A stretch of 64,000 nucleotides of DNA from Sodalis sp. CWE (GCF_019646055.1 NZ_JAESFE010000001.1:354466-418465), one strand, 5' to 3'; shown: positions 20,227-32,045, numbered from the stretch's first letter. Program-made: numbers and translations. Notes: a model not told the origin generated them from the sequence alone.

Positions 20227-20644
20227 CTTGTTATTAACAATGAGTGTTAATAAAGAAATTATAAATTTTGTTCAAAAAGATTTTTTTAAAAAAACGATTT
20301 GTTTATTATATTTGAGAATAAATAAATAGTGCTATTTTTCTAAATTTTATCTCTAGATAACTCTAGCATTGTTCGTACAATCTAAAAAATAAATAAAAGT
20401 ACATACTAAAACTGAATTTTTTAGCATTAGCAATCAGAAAAAATGAATCTTTAACATTAAATCTTCTATTACGAAATACTCTTAATTTTTAAATTCGCAC
20501 ATGCATTATTATTCAATTGTTTCGTCATGCATTGCTTTTATGCAAAAAGATCTGATACTAGATAATTACCATGAAATATTTATAAGTTGTAAACAATGAT
20601 AAGTAACAACCAAAAATATAATCGATTATTTTAGGAAATTTAAA
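20227..20644. other. Spacer between yibN and gpsA
   Basis: This is the position of grxC and secB in E. coli. I see only a short open run starting near 20240 (MSVNKEIINFVQKD) with no convincing similarity to either. No other feature. Confidence 0.55.
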
Positions 20645-21670
20645 ATGCTTACTAAGTCTTTAATGACTATTGTTGGTGCCGGCGCGTATGGTACTGCACT
20701 AGCTATTATACTAGCAAGTAATGGTCGTGATGTATTATTATGGGGACGAAACCCTTCTCATATGCATGCCCTGAAAAAGGCACGATGTAATCAAATGTTT
20801 TTGCCTAACATCCAGTTTCCTCCGATTCTTCGACTGGAGTCATCTTTGCCAATAGCGTTATCCGTCAGTCGAAACATATTAATTGCAGTGCCAAGTCATG
20901 CCTTTGGATGTTTGCTTACTGAACTCAAACCATATTTGCGCAAGGACGCTCGTATTGTATGGGTTACTAAAGGGTTAGAAGCTGGAACCGGTCGTCTTTT
21001 GCAGGAAGTAGCAAGAGAAATTTTAGGTAAAGAAATACCTTTAGCGGTTCTATCAGGACCAACTTTTGCATGTGAATTAGCAATAGGGTTACCTACTTCT
21101 GTTGTGTTAGCATCTACTGATGTCACTTTTGGTATTGATTTACATCAAATATTACATTGTCGAAATAACTTTCGTGTTTATAACAGTGTTGATCTTACTG
21201 GTGTCCAAATAGGAGGAATAGTGAAAAATGTAGTCGCTATTGGTACTGGTATTTCTGATGGGATTGGGTTTGGTGCTAGTGCCCGTACTAATTTAATTAC
21301 TCAGGGACTGATAGAAATGTCTCAACTAGGCTCCGTAATGGGAGCAAAATCAAAGACTTTTTTGGGGATAGCAGGATTGGGAGACTTAGTACTTACTTGT
21401 ACTGAAAATCAATCTCGTAATCGTCGTTTTGGTATACTGATTGGAAAAGGAGCAACTACTGAAGAAGCGAAAAAAAAAATTGGAAGGTTGGTGGAAGGAT
21501 ATTCCAATGCTAAAGAAATATTAATATTGGCTAATCGTTATAAAATAGAAATGCCCATTATCGAACAAATTTACAAAGTGCTTTATCACAATCAAAACGC
21601 GCATCAAGCGATAGCAAGATTGCTTGATTGTAAGGATAATAATAAAAATGAAAAAAAATTATCTTTTTAG
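20645..21670 (+). CDS. gpsA: Glycerol-3-phosphate dehydrogenase [NAD(P)+]
   Basis: The protein (341 aa; E. coli 339) reduces dihydroxyacetone phosphate to sn-glycerol-3-phosphate for phospholipid synthesis. It has the N-terminal dinucleotide fold [22 protein letters not shown], the catalytic lysine region [11 protein letters not shown] and the [11 protein letters not shown] motif with NRRFG. AGGAA precedes the ATG. cysE, downstream in E. coli, is absent. Its stop lies inside a small hairpin (about 21659-21681) facing the convergent LOG-family gene. Confidence 0.97.
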   Translation: MLTKSLMTIVGAGAYGTALAIILASNGRDVLLWGRNPSHMHALKKARCNQMFLPNIQFPPILRLESSLPIALSVSRNILIAVPSHAFGCLLTELKPYLRKDARIVWVTKGLEAGTGRLLQEVAREILGKEIPLAVLSGPTFACELAIGLPTSVVLASTDVTFGIDLHQILHCRNNFRVYNSVDLTGVQIGGIVKNVVAIGTGISDGIGFGASARTNLITQGLIEMSQLGSVMGAKSKTFLGIAGLGDLVLTCTENQSRNRRFGILIGKGATTEEAKKKIGRLVEGYSNAKEILILANRYKIEMPIIEQIYKVLYHNQNAHQAIARLLDCKDNNKNEKKLSF

Positions 21671-21965
21671 ACCTAAAAGATATTTAGATATTGATTTTCT
21701 GATAAATAATTTTCAATTTATGGTTGCTTTATCTTCTTTTTAAATTAGTGCAATCTTCCTAATTCAATACTCTATTTTTAGAAATTTAAAATCTGTTTCA
21801 TTATCTAAATAAATTTCTTGAAAAGAGATACACAAGAAAGAAAATTATCGGTTTTTATTAATTTTAATTGCTGTAATTGCTTTATGTTAATGGTCTGTCT
21901 AAACTAAGTGTGATATGAAATGAATCAAGTTTATTCTATTGAGTGTAACTAGCTTTTTTATTTTC

Positions 21966-22532
21966 TTAATCCAACCATTTAGTAGCTGGAACTTCATAAT
22001 TAAAAAAATACTGTGTTATCTCTTCTAAATCTTCTGAAAAAAGAAGCATATCCTCGTAGATTTTTCTTAAAAATCCTTCCTTAACCATGTGATGAATCAT
22101 ATTTTTTAGCGGATGGTAAAATCCGTTAATATTTAGAAATGCGCAAGGTTTTTTGTGCAATCCTAATTGCGCCCATGTCCATTGTTCACAAATCTCTTCT
22201 AGAGTTCCAGAGCCTCCTGGCATAGTAATAAACGCGTCCGACATTGCTGCTATTTTCATTTTACGTTCATGCATATTTGTTACTACATGTAAATAAGTTA
22301 ATCCAGCATGAGCGATTTCATGTTCAAACAATGAACTCGGAATTACACCAATAACGCGACCTCCTCTTTTTAAGGCTGCATCAGCAACAGCCCCCATAAG
22401 ACCAACCTTTCCTCCTCCATAAATAATACCTATTCCTTTTTCGGCTAATGTTTGACCAACGCGTATAGCGGTTTCTCTGTAAATTAGATTTCTTCCGCTA
22501 GAGGAGCCGCAAAAAATCCCGATGTTTACCAT
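21966..22532 (-). CDS. LOG-family nucleotide 5'-monophosphate nucleosidase
   Basis: A 188-aa TIGR00730/LOG-family Rossmann protein. Family members cleave the N-glycosidic bond of nucleoside 5'-monophosphates; plant and some bacterial homologues activate cytokinins. Hallmarks are GIFCGSS at the N-terminus, MHERK (87-91) and PGGSGTLEE (105-113), including the catalytic Arg and Glu. I chose the ATG at 22532 (MVNIGIF), with AAGG nine bases upstream; a TTG three codons earlier is open. It is shorter than E. coli PpnN and matches the small stand-alone LOG type. The true substrate here is unknown. Confidence 0.9.
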   Translation of the reverse strand: MVNIGIFCGSSSGRNLIYRETAIRVGQTLAEKGIGIIYGGGKVGLMGAVADAALKRGGRVIGVIPSSLFEHEIAHAGLTYLHVVTNMHERKMKIAAMSDAFITMPGGSGTLEEICEQWTWAQLGLHKKPCAFLNINGFYHPLKNMIHHMVKEGFLRKIYEDMLLFSEDLEEITQYFFNYEVPATKWLD

Positions 22533-23330
22533 ACTTAACAACCTTTTATAAAACCAGTTTTAATCTAAAAATGAATTTTTTTAGAAAAATTTTAATTTGA
22601 TATGTTCGAAATATATGAACCTATTAGTCATAATAAACATTTTCACTTTATGAAAAAATTATTGTTTTCAGCTATGTTCCAAAAAAGAAGGTATAGTACT
22701 TATATCTGAATTACATGATAAATAATGCTTTTCTTTTAGGAAGTGGTATATTTCTTATAAGTACACTGCTCTTTGAACAGGTAATACTCCATTCCGAAAT
22801 TTACTTCATAATCTTACTTTTTGGCATAGATTTTATCAGTAAAAAGTTACTTCTATAGTAAGATTATAAAAGGACAAAATAGCATTTTTAATATTTTTAA
22901 TAAAGTCTGATATACGCTTGAAAACTGACGTAATATTTTATATTACGTCAGTTTATAAAAAAATGATTAAGAAAACTACAAGTTGGAAAAGGGAACATAA
23001 CATAAAATTTTTCTTCTGTAAAGACTACAAATTAAAGCAAATGTAAAACACTTACCGTATGGCAAAATATTAAAAATAATATGTTGAATCAAAGTAAAAT
23101 AGTTAGTTTTAACTAAAACAATGAATTAATAAAAGTAATTCTTATTTAAGAAATTTAATGTTTAAAACAGTAAAATAAATAATCAAATAATCAAGTATGC
23201 CTTATAAAATAAAAAAAACTATTAATACACTAAGGTTTCTTTGCAGACCCTAATTTTTGCCTCGAGTAGAGAAATTAGCAAAATATACTGCAACCGAAAG
23301 AAACTCTACGTTTTACATATAGAGGTAATT
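22533..23330. other. Spacer between the divergent LOG gene and pfkA
   Basis: No gene. The notable feature is a 15-bp perfect inverted repeat at 22922-22954, listed separately. Confidence 0.6.
22922..22954. repeat. 15-bp perfect inverted repeat upstream of pfkA
   Basis: The arms AAACTGACGTAATAT and ATATTACGTCAGTTT are separated by TTT. No T run follows on either strand in the expected terminator position. It lies about 375 bp before pfkA and 390 bp before the LOG gene, both transcribed away. It could be an operator-like site, a processing hairpin, or the terminator of a lost gene (cpxP/fieF precede pfkA in E. coli). Confidence 0.85.
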
Positions 23331-24293
23331 ATGACTAAAAAAATTGGCGTGTTAACAAGCGGAGGGGATGCGCCAGGAATGAATGCAGCTATCCGTGGTG
23401 TAGTGCGATCCGCACTTTATGAAGGATTAGAAGTTTATGGGATATTTGATGGATATTTAGGTCTTTTTCAAAATCGAATGATCAAGTTAGATCGTTATAG
23501 TGTGTCAGACATCATTAATCGAGGTGGTACTTTTTTAGGCTCTGCACGATTTCCAGAGTTTAGAGAAGAAAAAGTTAGGACTATTGCAATTAAAAATATG
23601 TTAAAACGAAATTTAAGTGCATTAATGGTAATAGGTGGAGATGGTTCTTATATGGGAGTTAAATATTTAACAGAAATGGGATTTCCCTGTATTGGTCTTC
23701 CTGGTACCATTGATAATGATGTAGCAGGAACTGATTATGCCATTGGATATTTTACCGCACTAGGAACCGTTGTTGAGGCAATCGATAGATTGCGTGACAC
23801 ATCTACTTCACACCAGCGTATTTCCATCGTAGAGGTTATGGGAAGGCACTGTGGTGATCTTACTATGGCAGCTGCTATTGCTGGAGGATGTGAATTTATC
23901 GTGGTTCCTGAAATTGAATTCAAATCAGAAGACTTAGTTTATGAAATCAAAGCAGGTATTGCTAAAGGAAAAAAACATGCCATTGTTGCAATTACTGAAC
24001 ATATTTGCGACGTTGTTAAGCTAGCAAAATACATAGAAAAAGAGACAGAACGTGAAACCCGTGCTACCGTTTTGGGACACATTCAGCGGGGTGGCAGTCC
24101 TATAGCTTACGATCGCATTTTGGCCTCTCGCATGGGAGCATTCTCTATATCTCTGCTCTTAAACGGTTATGGCGGTCACTGTGTAGGAATACAAGATGAG
24201 AAGTTAGTGCATCATAATATCATCGACGCTATAGAAAATATGAAACGACCTTTTCGAAAAGATATCCTAGAAATTGCAAAAAGACTTTTTTAA
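23331..24293 (+). CDS. pfkA: 6-phosphofructokinase I
   Basis: The protein is 320 aa, identical in length to E. coli PfkA. It phosphorylates fructose-6-phosphate, the committing step of glycolysis. The ATP site [13 protein letters not shown], the GGDGSYMG loop, catalytic [12 protein letters not shown], the MGRHCGDL substrate loop (E. coli MGRYCGDL) and the GHIQRGGSP motif are intact. I chose the ATG at 23331 after AGAGG; the open frame upstream has no homology. Confidence 0.98.
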   Translation: MTKKIGVLTSGGDAPGMNAAIRGVVRSALYEGLEVYGIFDGYLGLFQNRMIKLDRYSVSDIINRGGTFLGSARFPEFREEKVRTIAIKNMLKRNLSALMVIGGDGSYMGVKYLTEMGFPCIGLPGTIDNDVAGTDYAIGYFTALGTVVEAIDRLRDTSTSHQRISIVEVMGRHCGDLTMAAAIAGGCEFIVVPEIEFKSEDLVYEIKAGIAKGKKHAIVAITEHICDVVKLAKYIEKETERETRATVLGHIQRGGSPIAYDRILASRMGAFSISLLLNGYGGHCVGIQDEKLVHHNIIDAIENMKRPFRKDILEIAKRLF

Positions 24294-24502
24294 ATTTAAC
24301 CTCACAACGTCTCTCAAAAATAAATATTGATTTCTAATTACCCAAAAGTGTATGAAGGGATTATCTGATAGAGAGCTGTAAGTATAAAGTACACTTCTTT
24401 CAAGCATTTGACTAATATCTAATTTAGATTTAGCAATGCTCGTACAAATTAGTTAGTAAAATAATGAACGTTTATTATATAGTGATTTTACTAAATTCAA
24501 GC

Positions 24503-24541
24503 CTGCCACCTATTCATGTGGCTCAAATGAAGAAGTGGCAG
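24503..24541. terminator. GC-richer hairpin between convergent pfkA and ybhL
   Basis: CTGCCAC (24503-24509) can pair with GTGGCAG (24535-24541), or its inner GCCAC with GTGGC (24518-24522). It stands out from the AT-rich surroundings and lies just past the ybhL stop. No T run follows, so a terminator or structured 3' end is only a suggestion. Confidence 0.4.
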
Positions 24542-24571
24542 AAGAGATCCATCGGATTTGCAAAATAGAAG

Positions 24572-25291
24572 TTATCGTCGGTTACTGCCAAAAATACGCA
24601 GTAACATTAAAAATAGATTAATAAAATCCAAATATAAGGTTAAAGCACCAATGATAGAGTATTTTCTAAACTGATCTTTTTCATCTAAAGATAATTGAGT
24701 ACCCATGTTTTTTAATTTCTGAGTATCATAAGCAGTCAAACCAACGAAAACGATTATACCAACATAGGTCATTATCCACATTAGTACGGTGCTTTTTAGC
24801 CAAACATTCATTAATGATGAAAAAATAATGCCAACAAGAGCCATGAGAAGCAAATTACTATAGCTGCTTAAATCTTGTTTGGTGAAATAGCCATATAAAG
24901 TCATGACTCCAAACATACCAGCAGCTACAACAAATGTGCCTGTCACAGATGATGCAGTATAAACAATAAAAATACTTGAAAGCGTCAGTCCTGTCAAACC
25001 AGAATGAAGCATAAAAAGCGATGTTGCCATTGCGCCATTAAGACGGCTAACCATACCTGAAATAATAAACACCAGCGCTAGTTGAGCAACAATTAAACTA
25101 AAAAAAACTAGCTGATTTGTAAAAATACACTGTAATAAAACAGGAGTGCGAGCTGTATACCAAGCGACAAAGGCAGTTAATAGCAATCCACAAGTCATCC
25201 AACCGTAGATCTGAGCCATAAACGGTTGTAGTACACTATTCACGCGTGATACAAGCGGACCCTGAGAGTGAGGAAAGCGTTCCATTACCAT
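24572..25291 (-). CDS. ybhL: YbhL, Bax inhibitor-1 family membrane protein
   Basis: The protein (239 aa; E. coli YbhL 234) is an integral inner-membrane protein with about seven membrane segments, of the BI-1/TMBIM family. Some bacterial members are pH-sensitive calcium leak channels; the role in enterics is not known. Conserved: YGWMTCGLLLTAFVAWY, SALTGLTLSS-like GLTGLTLSSIF, VGLTAYDTQKLKNMG and the C-terminal LGALTLYLDFINLFL-type segment. The ATG at 25291 is best spaced from AAAAGG; MERFPHSQ two codons later aligns with the E. coli start. moaA-E, between ybhK and ybhL in E. coli, are gone. Confidence 0.93.
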   Translation of the reverse strand: MVMERFPHSQGPLVSRVNSVLQPFMAQIYGWMTCGLLLTAFVAWYTARTPVLLQCIFTNQLVFFSLIVAQLALVFIISGMVSRLNGAMATSLFMLHSGLTGLTLSSIFIVYTASSVTGTFVVAAGMFGVMTLYGYFTKQDLSSYSNLLLMALVGIIFSSLMNVWLKSTVLMWIMTYVGIIVFVGLTAYDTQKLKNMGTQLSLDEKDQFRKYSIIGALTLYLDFINLFLMLLRIFGSNRR

Positions 25292-26707
25292 ATCATCATA
25301 CCTTTTAGTTAAGAAAATAAATTATATAAGTGATTTAACATTATCTAATTTAATATTGTACCATAGTTAAATATATTTTATATAGTAATTCATTATTTAA
25401 ATGAAGTGCGTTATGAAACAATTTTCTTCTTCTTAAGATTAGTTTTGTAAGATCGTCAACAAATCTTTGAAAAAAATCTGTTTGTTTCTTATTTAAGAAG
25501 ATGTGTATTCTACCATGGGTTAAAATATGATTTTAACTAAAAGTAAATTCTTTATTGATTCAGACTAGTTATATAAATAGAAGGAACGTAATCATTTCAT
25601 ATTCAACATTTATTGAAAATAATGAATGAAGGCAAGAAAAAATTTTTCTATTAAAAGGTAGTATTTTAATTTTAATCAATCAATGATTCATTGTTTAATG
25701 AAAAGAGCGATAAATTATTTTAATTTAAAAAGACAATGTACAATATTATAATTTTTTTAAAAAACAACTGATGATTGTAAATCTATAAAAAGTAAGGTTA
25801 TGGTTAAGTCTAACCAGTTTTGTTTTATGATATTTTATCTTTTTAATTGTTTTCTTTAGTGATTAAATTTTTACTAAAATTCGACATACAATTTTTAATT
25901 ACAAATAAAAAATGCAAAAAATCTTGCATAGAAAGAATTTAAGCGTATGGAAGAACAAAGAAGACGCTAATAAATTCAGTAAATTTCAAGTTGGAATTGT
26001 TATCGTTAAGTAAACAAGAATTTTTTCTTCTTTTTTATCTTCAACTATTTTTTGCGTTGTTCTGAAGAGCAATTATTAACTAGCAATCAGTTATAATTAG
26101 TTCGATTTTATTTTTAGAAAAAAGTAGCAGTCATTTTTTTGTAAAAGCTCTTGTGAAGTATTCATGCTTTAAAATTTTTTCCTTAATTATTAAGAATTGA
26201 CCTCTCCTCCTAAAAGGGTTCTTCAAAAGAAGAATGCATATTCTTTATTGCTGTCAAGCAGGATAAAAATTGAGTCGAATATACCATACCAATTATTGAA
26301 ACATGATAGCGTTTTAAATAAATTCTATTTAGAAAATTAGAAGAGATATTAATCTCCTCTACTGTACATTTTTGTGTGTCAGAAAAAATGTAGGTTGAAA
26401 TTTTTTTCAAAAAATCAGCATACATGTACGTATATCAAAAAAATTTCAAAAACACTCTAAAAAATTAACACTTTATTGAGATTAAAATGGTTTAGCACAA
26501 AAATCAGTAATCTAGTTATCGAGCATAAAGAAAAACGTTATATTAATTTTACCATGTTAAGAATTATAATCACTGTCTATTTTCAAAATATGTATAGTTA
26601 ATATGTGTCTAGTTCGGTTTTTTTGTGAAATTCTCTTTTTTAGCGCTATAACCCCCTTACTACTTTAGATGAAAAATATTTTGTCATATCAAATGTAGGA
26701 GATATAT
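25292..26707. other. 1.4-kb spacer between divergent ybhL and ybhK
   Basis: This is the position of moaABCDE in E. coli. A 71-codon open run on the minus strand (26210-26425) shows no resemblance to Moa proteins and is treated as chance. Short hairpins lie at 25496-25509 (arms TTCTT/AAGAA) and 26219-26234 (arms TTCTTC/GAAGAA). Confidence 0.55.
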
Positions 26708-27619
26708 GTGCACAGCCGAACGTTAGCTGATTTAAACCAAGTAGTCGCTTTAGGTGGAGGACACGGTTTAGGTCGAGTTATGTCCACACTCTCTTTTCTT
26801 GGACCGCGATTGACAGGTATTGTTACAACCACTGATAATGGTGGTTCGTCCGGACGTATAAGAAAATCTGAAGGAGGTATTGCTTGGGGAGATACCAGAA
26901 ATTGTCTTAATCAGTTGATTACTGAACCAAGTATTACCTCGGCGATGTTTGAATATCGATTTGGCGGAAAGGGTGAGTTATCGGGACATAATTTAGGTAA
27001 TCTAATGCTAAAAGCGTTAGATAATCTTAGTGTTAGACCGCTTGAAGCTATTAATCTTATTCGCAGTTTACTAAAAGTAAATGCTAGTTTAATTCCCATG
27101 TCAGAGCAACCAGTAGACTTAAAGGCAATTGCAACATCAGGTGATACAGTATATGGTGAGGTAGCTATTGATCAGCTGAATGAGTTACCTTTAAGATTAA
27201 CATTAACAGCACCAGTTACAGCTACACATGAGGCACTTTTGGCTATTGCGGATGCTGATCTGATTATCATTGGTCCAGGTAGTTTTTTAACTAGTCTCAT
27301 GCCTTTGCTTCTCCTAGAAGACTTAACAAAAGCACTGCGTCAACGTCGTGCACCAATGTTTTATCTGGATAATTTAGGTCGAGAGTTTAATGTAGCCGCA
27401 GCCAATATGACATTAGCACAGAAAGTGCAAATGATGGAAAAAGCGATTAGCTTGGAAAAAGTAATTGATGGAGTAATTATTAGTCCAACCACAGCTACAA
27501 CCCATCTTAGTGACCGTATTATCATTCAATGCCCACTAGCTACAGTAGATGAACTGCATTATCATGATCGTGCATTATTGCATCAAGCATTAAATTTAGC
27601 TTTACAATCTTTAAAATAG
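26708..27619 (+). CDS. ybhK: YbhK/YvcK family protein
   Basis: The protein (303 aa; E. coli YbhK 302) belongs to the CofD/YvcK family of UDP-sugar-binding proteins; YvcK of Bacillus is needed for growth on gluconeogenic carbon sources and for cell shape. In enterics its role is unclear. Conserved motifs include [44 protein letters not shown] and [13 protein letters not shown]. Translation starts at GTG 26708 behind an AGGAG site. Convergent with uvrB, as in E. coli. Confidence 0.93.
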   Translation: MHSRTLADLNQVVALGGGHGLGRVMSTLSFLGPRLTGIVTTTDNGGSSGRIRKSEGGIAWGDTRNCLNQLITEPSITSAMFEYRFGGKGELSGHNLGNLMLKALDNLSVRPLEAINLIRSLLKVNASLIPMSEQPVDLKAIATSGDTVYGEVAIDQLNELPLRLTLTAPVTATHEALLAIADADLIIIGPGSFLTSLMPLLLLEDLTKALRQRRAPMFYLDNLGREFNVAAANMTLAQKVQMMEKAISLEKVIDGVIISPTTATTHLSDRIIIQCPLATVDELHYHDRALLHQALNLALQSLK

Positions 27620-27726
27620 CTCGTATCAGATTGTTAAAATTATCACAAAAAATTTTTTACGAATCTAAAAATGAAATGTTTCAAACATAAGGTCAATCTG
27701 TCATTTTTAGTAGATATACCTAAAAT

Positions 27727-29754
27727 TTATAAAGAGCTTTTCTTATTACTAGCAGATTGAACCGCATTTGTAAGTGCAAAAATTTCATCTCGTACAACTG
27801 CAGCTTTTTCAAAATCTAGATTTTGTGCATATTTTTGCATATGAATTTTTAGATTTTGAATCTTTTTTTCTAGTTCTTTTTGAGTTAAATGATCTTTTTC
27901 TGTTATTTTTGTTGTTATCTTCTTACATTTTTTATTTTTAAAATAAGTTGATTGGCTCAGTTCCATAATGTCTTTAATATGTTTATTAATTGCTTTTGGA
28001 ACAATTTTATTGGCTTGATTATAAGCATGTTGTTTCTCTCTTCGACGCTCAGTTTCTTCAATTGCACTTGCCATTGACGAAGTAATTTTTTCTCCATAAA
28101 GAATAACTTTACCGTTAATGTTGCGTGCTGCGCGGCCAATAGCTTGAATAAGTGAACGTTCAGATCGCAAAAAACCTTCTTTATCAGCATCAAGTATCGC
28201 TACTAAAGATACTTCAGGTATATCAAGTCCTTCCCGAAGCAAATTAATACCGACTAACACTTGGAACTCACCGAGACGTAAATCTCTAATAATTTCAACT
28301 CGTTCTATGGTATCTATATCAGAATGTAAGTATCGTGCGCGTGCACCATGTTTTTCAAGATATCCAGTTAGATCTTCTGCCATTCGTTTAGTCAATGTTG
28401 TAACTAACACTCGTTCGTTAATATGTATTCGACGATGAATTTCTGAAAGCAGATCATCTATCTGGGTATTTACTGGTCGTACTTCAATTTTAGGATCTAA
28501 AAGACCAGTTGGCCGTACTAGTTGATCAACAACTTTGTTATTACATATTTTTAGTTCATAAGGTCCCGGTGTTGCAGAAACATAAATAGTTTGTGGCGAT
28601 AATGCAATGAACTCTTCAAATCGTAGTGGTCGATTATCCAACGCTGAAGGCAATCGAAATCCGTATTTTACCAAAGTTTCCTTACGCGCTTGATCACTAC
28701 GATACATTCCACTAATTTGTGGAATAGTAATATGAGATTCATCTATGACGACCAATCCGTCTTTTGGCAAATAATCCAATAATGTCGGAGGAGGTTCACC
28801 AGGATTTCGGACTGATAAATAGCGAGAGTAATTCTCAATGCCTGAGCAATATCCTAGCTCATCCATCATTTCTAAGTCAAAAGAAGTACGTTGGCGTAAA
28901 CGTTGCTCCTCTAGAAGTTGTCCTTTAGATAAAAATACTTGACATTGTTCGGATAATTCTTTTTTAATGTCTACTAGTGCCCTTTTTAATTGATCGTGCG
29001 ATATAATATAGTGGTTTTTTGGATAAATAGTATATCGACCTATTTCTTGATCAAGAAAATTTAAAAATGGATTAAATAAAGAAATTCTTTTAATTTCTTC
29101 ATCAAATAATTCGATTCTTAATGCAACTTCACTAGATTCAGCAAGAAAAATATCAATTACTTCGCCGCGTACACGAAAGGTGCCACGTTTAAGATCTTGA
29201 TCATTACGATGGTACTGAAGCTCTAAGAGTTGACTAATAATTTCTCGTTGGGAAATAATCATTCCGCGTGCTAAGTGAAGAAGAGTTTTCAGATATGACT
29301 CTGGATCTCCAAGACCATAAATAGCAGAAACTGAGGCGACTACAATAACATCGCGTCGTTCTAGTAAAGCCTTGACAGCAGATAATCGCATTTGTTCAAC
29401 ATGTTCATTAATTGAAGCGGTTTTTTCAATAAAAACATCAGAGCTTGGCAAATAGGCTTCTGGTTGATAATAATCATAATAGGAAACAAAATATTCAACT
29501 GCATTTTCTGGAAAAAACGTCTTCATTTCTCCGTATAACTGTGCTGCTAGTACTTTATTAGGCGCTAATATTATAGTCGGGCGATTTGATTTTTCTATTA
29601 CATTTGCTATGGTAAACGTTTTTCCTGAACCAGTTACTCCAAGCAAAGTTTGGTAAGATAAACCATTTTTTAGTCCTTTTTCTAGACTGGAGATAGCTTC
29701 CGGTTGATCGCCAGATGGTTGAAATGATGAAACTAGTTTAAATGTTTTTTTCAT
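27727..29754 (-). CDS. uvrB: UvrABC system protein B
   Basis: Nucleotide excision repair helicase-like damage verifier, 675 aa (E. coli 673). Walker A GVTGSGKT (39-46), the beta-hairpin region [14 protein letters not shown] box, SATPGPYEL, the helicase motif [11 protein letters not shown] and the C-terminal UVR domain ([30 protein letters not shown]) are all present. The ATG at 29754 gives [21 protein letters not shown], matching E. coli; the 17 upstream codons do not. No SOS box (CTGT-N8-ACAG) is visible upstream. UvrA and UvrC are not in this window. Confidence 0.97.
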   Translation of the reverse strand: MKKTFKLVSSFQPSGDQPEAISSLEKGLKNGLSYQTLLGVTGSGKTFTIANVIEKSNRPTIILAPNKVLAAQLYGEMKTFFPENAVEYFVSYYDYYQPEAYLPSSDVFIEKTASINEHVEQMRLSAVKALLERRDVIVVASVSAIYGLGDPESYLKTLLHLARGMIISQREIISQLLELQYHRNDQDLKRGTFRVRGEVIDIFLAESSEVALRIELFDEEIKRISLFNPFLNFLDQEIGRYTIYPKNHYIISHDQLKRALVDIKKELSEQCQVFLSKGQLLEEQRLRQRTSFDLEMMDELGYCSGIENYSRYLSVRNPGEPPPTLLDYLPKDGLVVIDESHITIPQISGMYRSDQARKETLVKYGFRLPSALDNRPLRFEEFIALSPQTIYVSATPGPYELKICNNKVVDQLVRPTGLLDPKIEVRPVNTQIDDLLSEIHRRIHINERVLVTTLTKRMAEDLTGYLEKHGARARYLHSDIDTIERVEIIRDLRLGEFQVLVGINLLREGLDIPEVSLVAILDADKEGFLRSERSLIQAIGRAARNINGKVILYGEKITSSMASAIEETERRREKQHAYNQANKIVPKAINKHIKDIMELSQSTYFKNKKCKKITTKITEKDHLTQKELEKKIQNLKIHMQKYAQNLDFEKAAVVRDEIFALTNAVQSASNKKSSL

Positions 29755-31165
29755 AGAAATCGAACATACTAGGAGAAGGCAAAAATTAGCTGCATTCAAA
29801 TGCAATATTTAGCTTTTCATAGTAGAAATAAGTATATTTAGAAATACGATTAAAAAATGATACTACTTTTACCAACAGCAAATAATTATTTAATATAATA
29901 CTGATTGGCTTTTATCCAATTTTTTTGTCGAAAGAATTCTTACTGCTAACAAGAAAAAATACGAGAATTTATAGGCTTGAAAAAGATAATTCTTCATGTA
30001 CAAAAAAACAAAGACCGCGTGATTTGTTTGATTTTACATAAAAAATGTAATACAACAAAAATATTTTTAATTTATAAGGGTAAAACTAATTGTCTTTACA
30101 TTATGAAATATATTTTATAGAAAGTTTTTTATTACTTTAAAGAGCCTTAAAGTGAATTACTTAATCAAATTAATTTAATACTATTTCTTTATCATGAAAG
30201 ATAAATTTTTTATGAAAATAATTTGAAGTCAAGTTCTTTCTCTTTTACGAAAAGAAAACTATAATCTTGATAATTTGTTGTCTCAAACAAGTTTTGAAAT
30301 GAAAAATTTTTTTAGAACCAGCACGTACTAATTATACAACTAATAGTTATATTACTTTAATCAACGTAAGTGTTTGCTTCAAGGTGGTATTATTAATAAT
30401 AATAACATTGCTCTAAATTTTTTAGAGCTATTAATCATTCTAAATCTTTTTTTAGTAAAAAATTTTTCAAAATTTCTTTTCGCTGATCAACCGGAAAAAA
30501 TATTACAATTTTTCATTCTACAACATTCTTTTTATAGTAGAAGGAATTATCTTATGATAAAGAGTTAAATTTGTAACATTGATATTAAATTAAATAAAAT
30601 TTTATCCTTTCCTTTAAAAGGAAAAGGTCATTAGTTCTTTGTATAAATATAGGTTTTAGCTTTATTTTTAATTGGTTTCATATTGTAGCAATTGTGCATA
30701 AGATGTGGTTATTTAAAAGAACTTAAAAAATCTAGTTAAAAGCTTTATTATGTAAATGTACTTATCTATTAATAATCGTGAATATGAAATAAATTTTTTC
30801 ATCTTTCTTAGAAAGAATTTTTTTTGACGAAATCATGCTTTTATTTTTATAAATATAACCAAAAAAAATATAACTCTATATTTATATAACCTTTAAAAAA
30901 GGATGTCTAAGCAGCTTGTATTATTCTGTTAACAATACTGTTCTGTATTGGATTTTAAATAATTAATCAAGATTAATGATCTTAAAATAATTTCTTTCCT
31001 TTAAATAATTTCTCTAAAATTTTTCTACTTTACATACTATTTTTATTTTTCATTAATCTAAAATAGATACGCGAACGCATTTATAACTGTTGTAATTATA
31101 AAGCTACGTATAATGATATTTTCTACCATTATTTATTCCTTTAACTGAAAATCTTTTTTACGATC
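29755..31165. other. 1.4-kb spacer between divergent uvrB and gmk
   Basis: No gene recognised. Short hairpins lie at 30241-30255 (TCTTTT/AAAAGA), 30608-30624 (TTTCCTTT/AAAGGAAA) and 30803-30815 (CTTTCT/AGAAAG). A 64-codon open run at 30374-30568 is low-complexity and rejected. Confidence 0.6.
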
Positions 31166-31792
31166 ATGATTAAAGGTACACTTTATATCATTTCTGCACC
31201 AAGCGGTGCAGGAAAATCAAGCTTAATTCGGGAATTACTGAAAATAGAACCATTCTATAAAACCTGCATATCAATTTCCTATACTACTCGTCCTGTTCGT
31301 CAAGGTGAATGGCATGGCAAACATTATTTTTTCGTGTCAATAGAAAAGTTTAAACGCATGATTGAAGAAGATGCTTTTCTGGAATATGCACAAGTTTTTG
31401 ATAATTATTATGGTACCCCACGTGAACCTATTCAACAAGCTCTATCAAAAGGTGTTAATATGCTTCTTGATATTGATTGGCAGGGAGCACAACAGATTCG
31501 TACTAAAATTCCTAATTCACGAAGTATTTTTATTCTTCCTCCTTCTAAAAAAGAATTAAGTCGTAGATTACATAGCCGTGGACAAGATAGTAAAGAGATG
31601 ATTAACAATCGTATGCAACGAGCAGTTATTGAAATGAACCATTTTTTAGAGTACGATTATTTAATTATTAACGATGATTTCAATATTGCATTACTTGATC
31701 TTATGGCTATTTTTCGAGCTGAACGGCTTCGCGTTAATTGTCAGAAACCGCTCAATAGTATGTTGATTAAAAAATTATTAGACAACCACTAA
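31166..31792 (+). CDS. gmk: Guanylate kinase
   Basis: The protein (208 aa; E. coli 207) phosphorylates GMP/dGMP with ATP. P-loop [10 protein letters not shown] (10-19), GMP-binding [30 protein letters not shown] and the lid segment [11 protein letters not shown] are intact. It starts the gmk-rpoZ pair; rpoZ begins about 50 bp downstream as in E. coli. Confidence 0.98.
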   Translation: MIKGTLYIISAPSGAGKSSLIRELLKIEPFYKTCISISYTTRPVRQGEWHGKHYFFVSIEKFKRMIEEDAFLEYAQVFDNYYGTPREPIQQALSKGVNMLLDIDWQGAQQIRTKIPNSRSIFILPPSKKELSRRLHSRGQDSKEMINNRMQRAVIEMNHFLEYDYLIINDDFNIALLDLMAIFRAERLRVNCQKPLNSMLIKKLLDNH

Positions 31793-31844
31793 TATAGTTA
31801 TGCAATTAAAGAAACTAATTTCTTCCCATTAGGAGGTGAAGAAT

Positions 31845-32045
31845 ATGGCACGTGTAACTGTACAGGATGCTGTTGAGAAAGTAGGTAATCGTTTTGACTT
31901 AGTACTAATTGCTGCTCGTCGTGCTCGACAAATCCAAAGCAATTACAAACATTTATTAATTTCGGAAGAAAATGATAAATGTACTGTTATTGCTCTTCGT
32001 GAAATCGAACAGGGTATAATTTCTAGTCAAAATTCTGAATTTTAA
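31845..32045 (+). CDS. rpoZ: RNA polymerase omega subunit, C-terminally shortened
   Basis: The protein is 66 aa (E. coli 91). Omega binds beta-prime and helps assemble RNA polymerase. The conserved core [28 protein letters not shown] and [16 protein letters not shown] is intact, but the protein ends ISSQNSEF, dropping the variable acidic/glutamine-rich tail. That tail is dispensable in structure-based views, so the gene is likely functional (inference). The ATG at 31845 follows a near-ideal AGGAGGTGA. spoT and trmH, next in E. coli, are lost. Confidence 0.95.
   Translation: MARVTVQDAVEKVGNRFDLVLIAARRARQIQSNYKHLLISEENDKCTVIALREIEQGIISSQNSEF

Noticed and set aside
26210..26425. 71-codon minus-strand open frame where moa genes lie in E. 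coli
   Set aside because: Compared by eye with MoaA-E and no shared motif was found; treated as chance.
30374..30568. 64-codon open frame before gmk
   Set aside because: Asn/Leu/Phe-rich low-complexity translation without a ribosome site or family.
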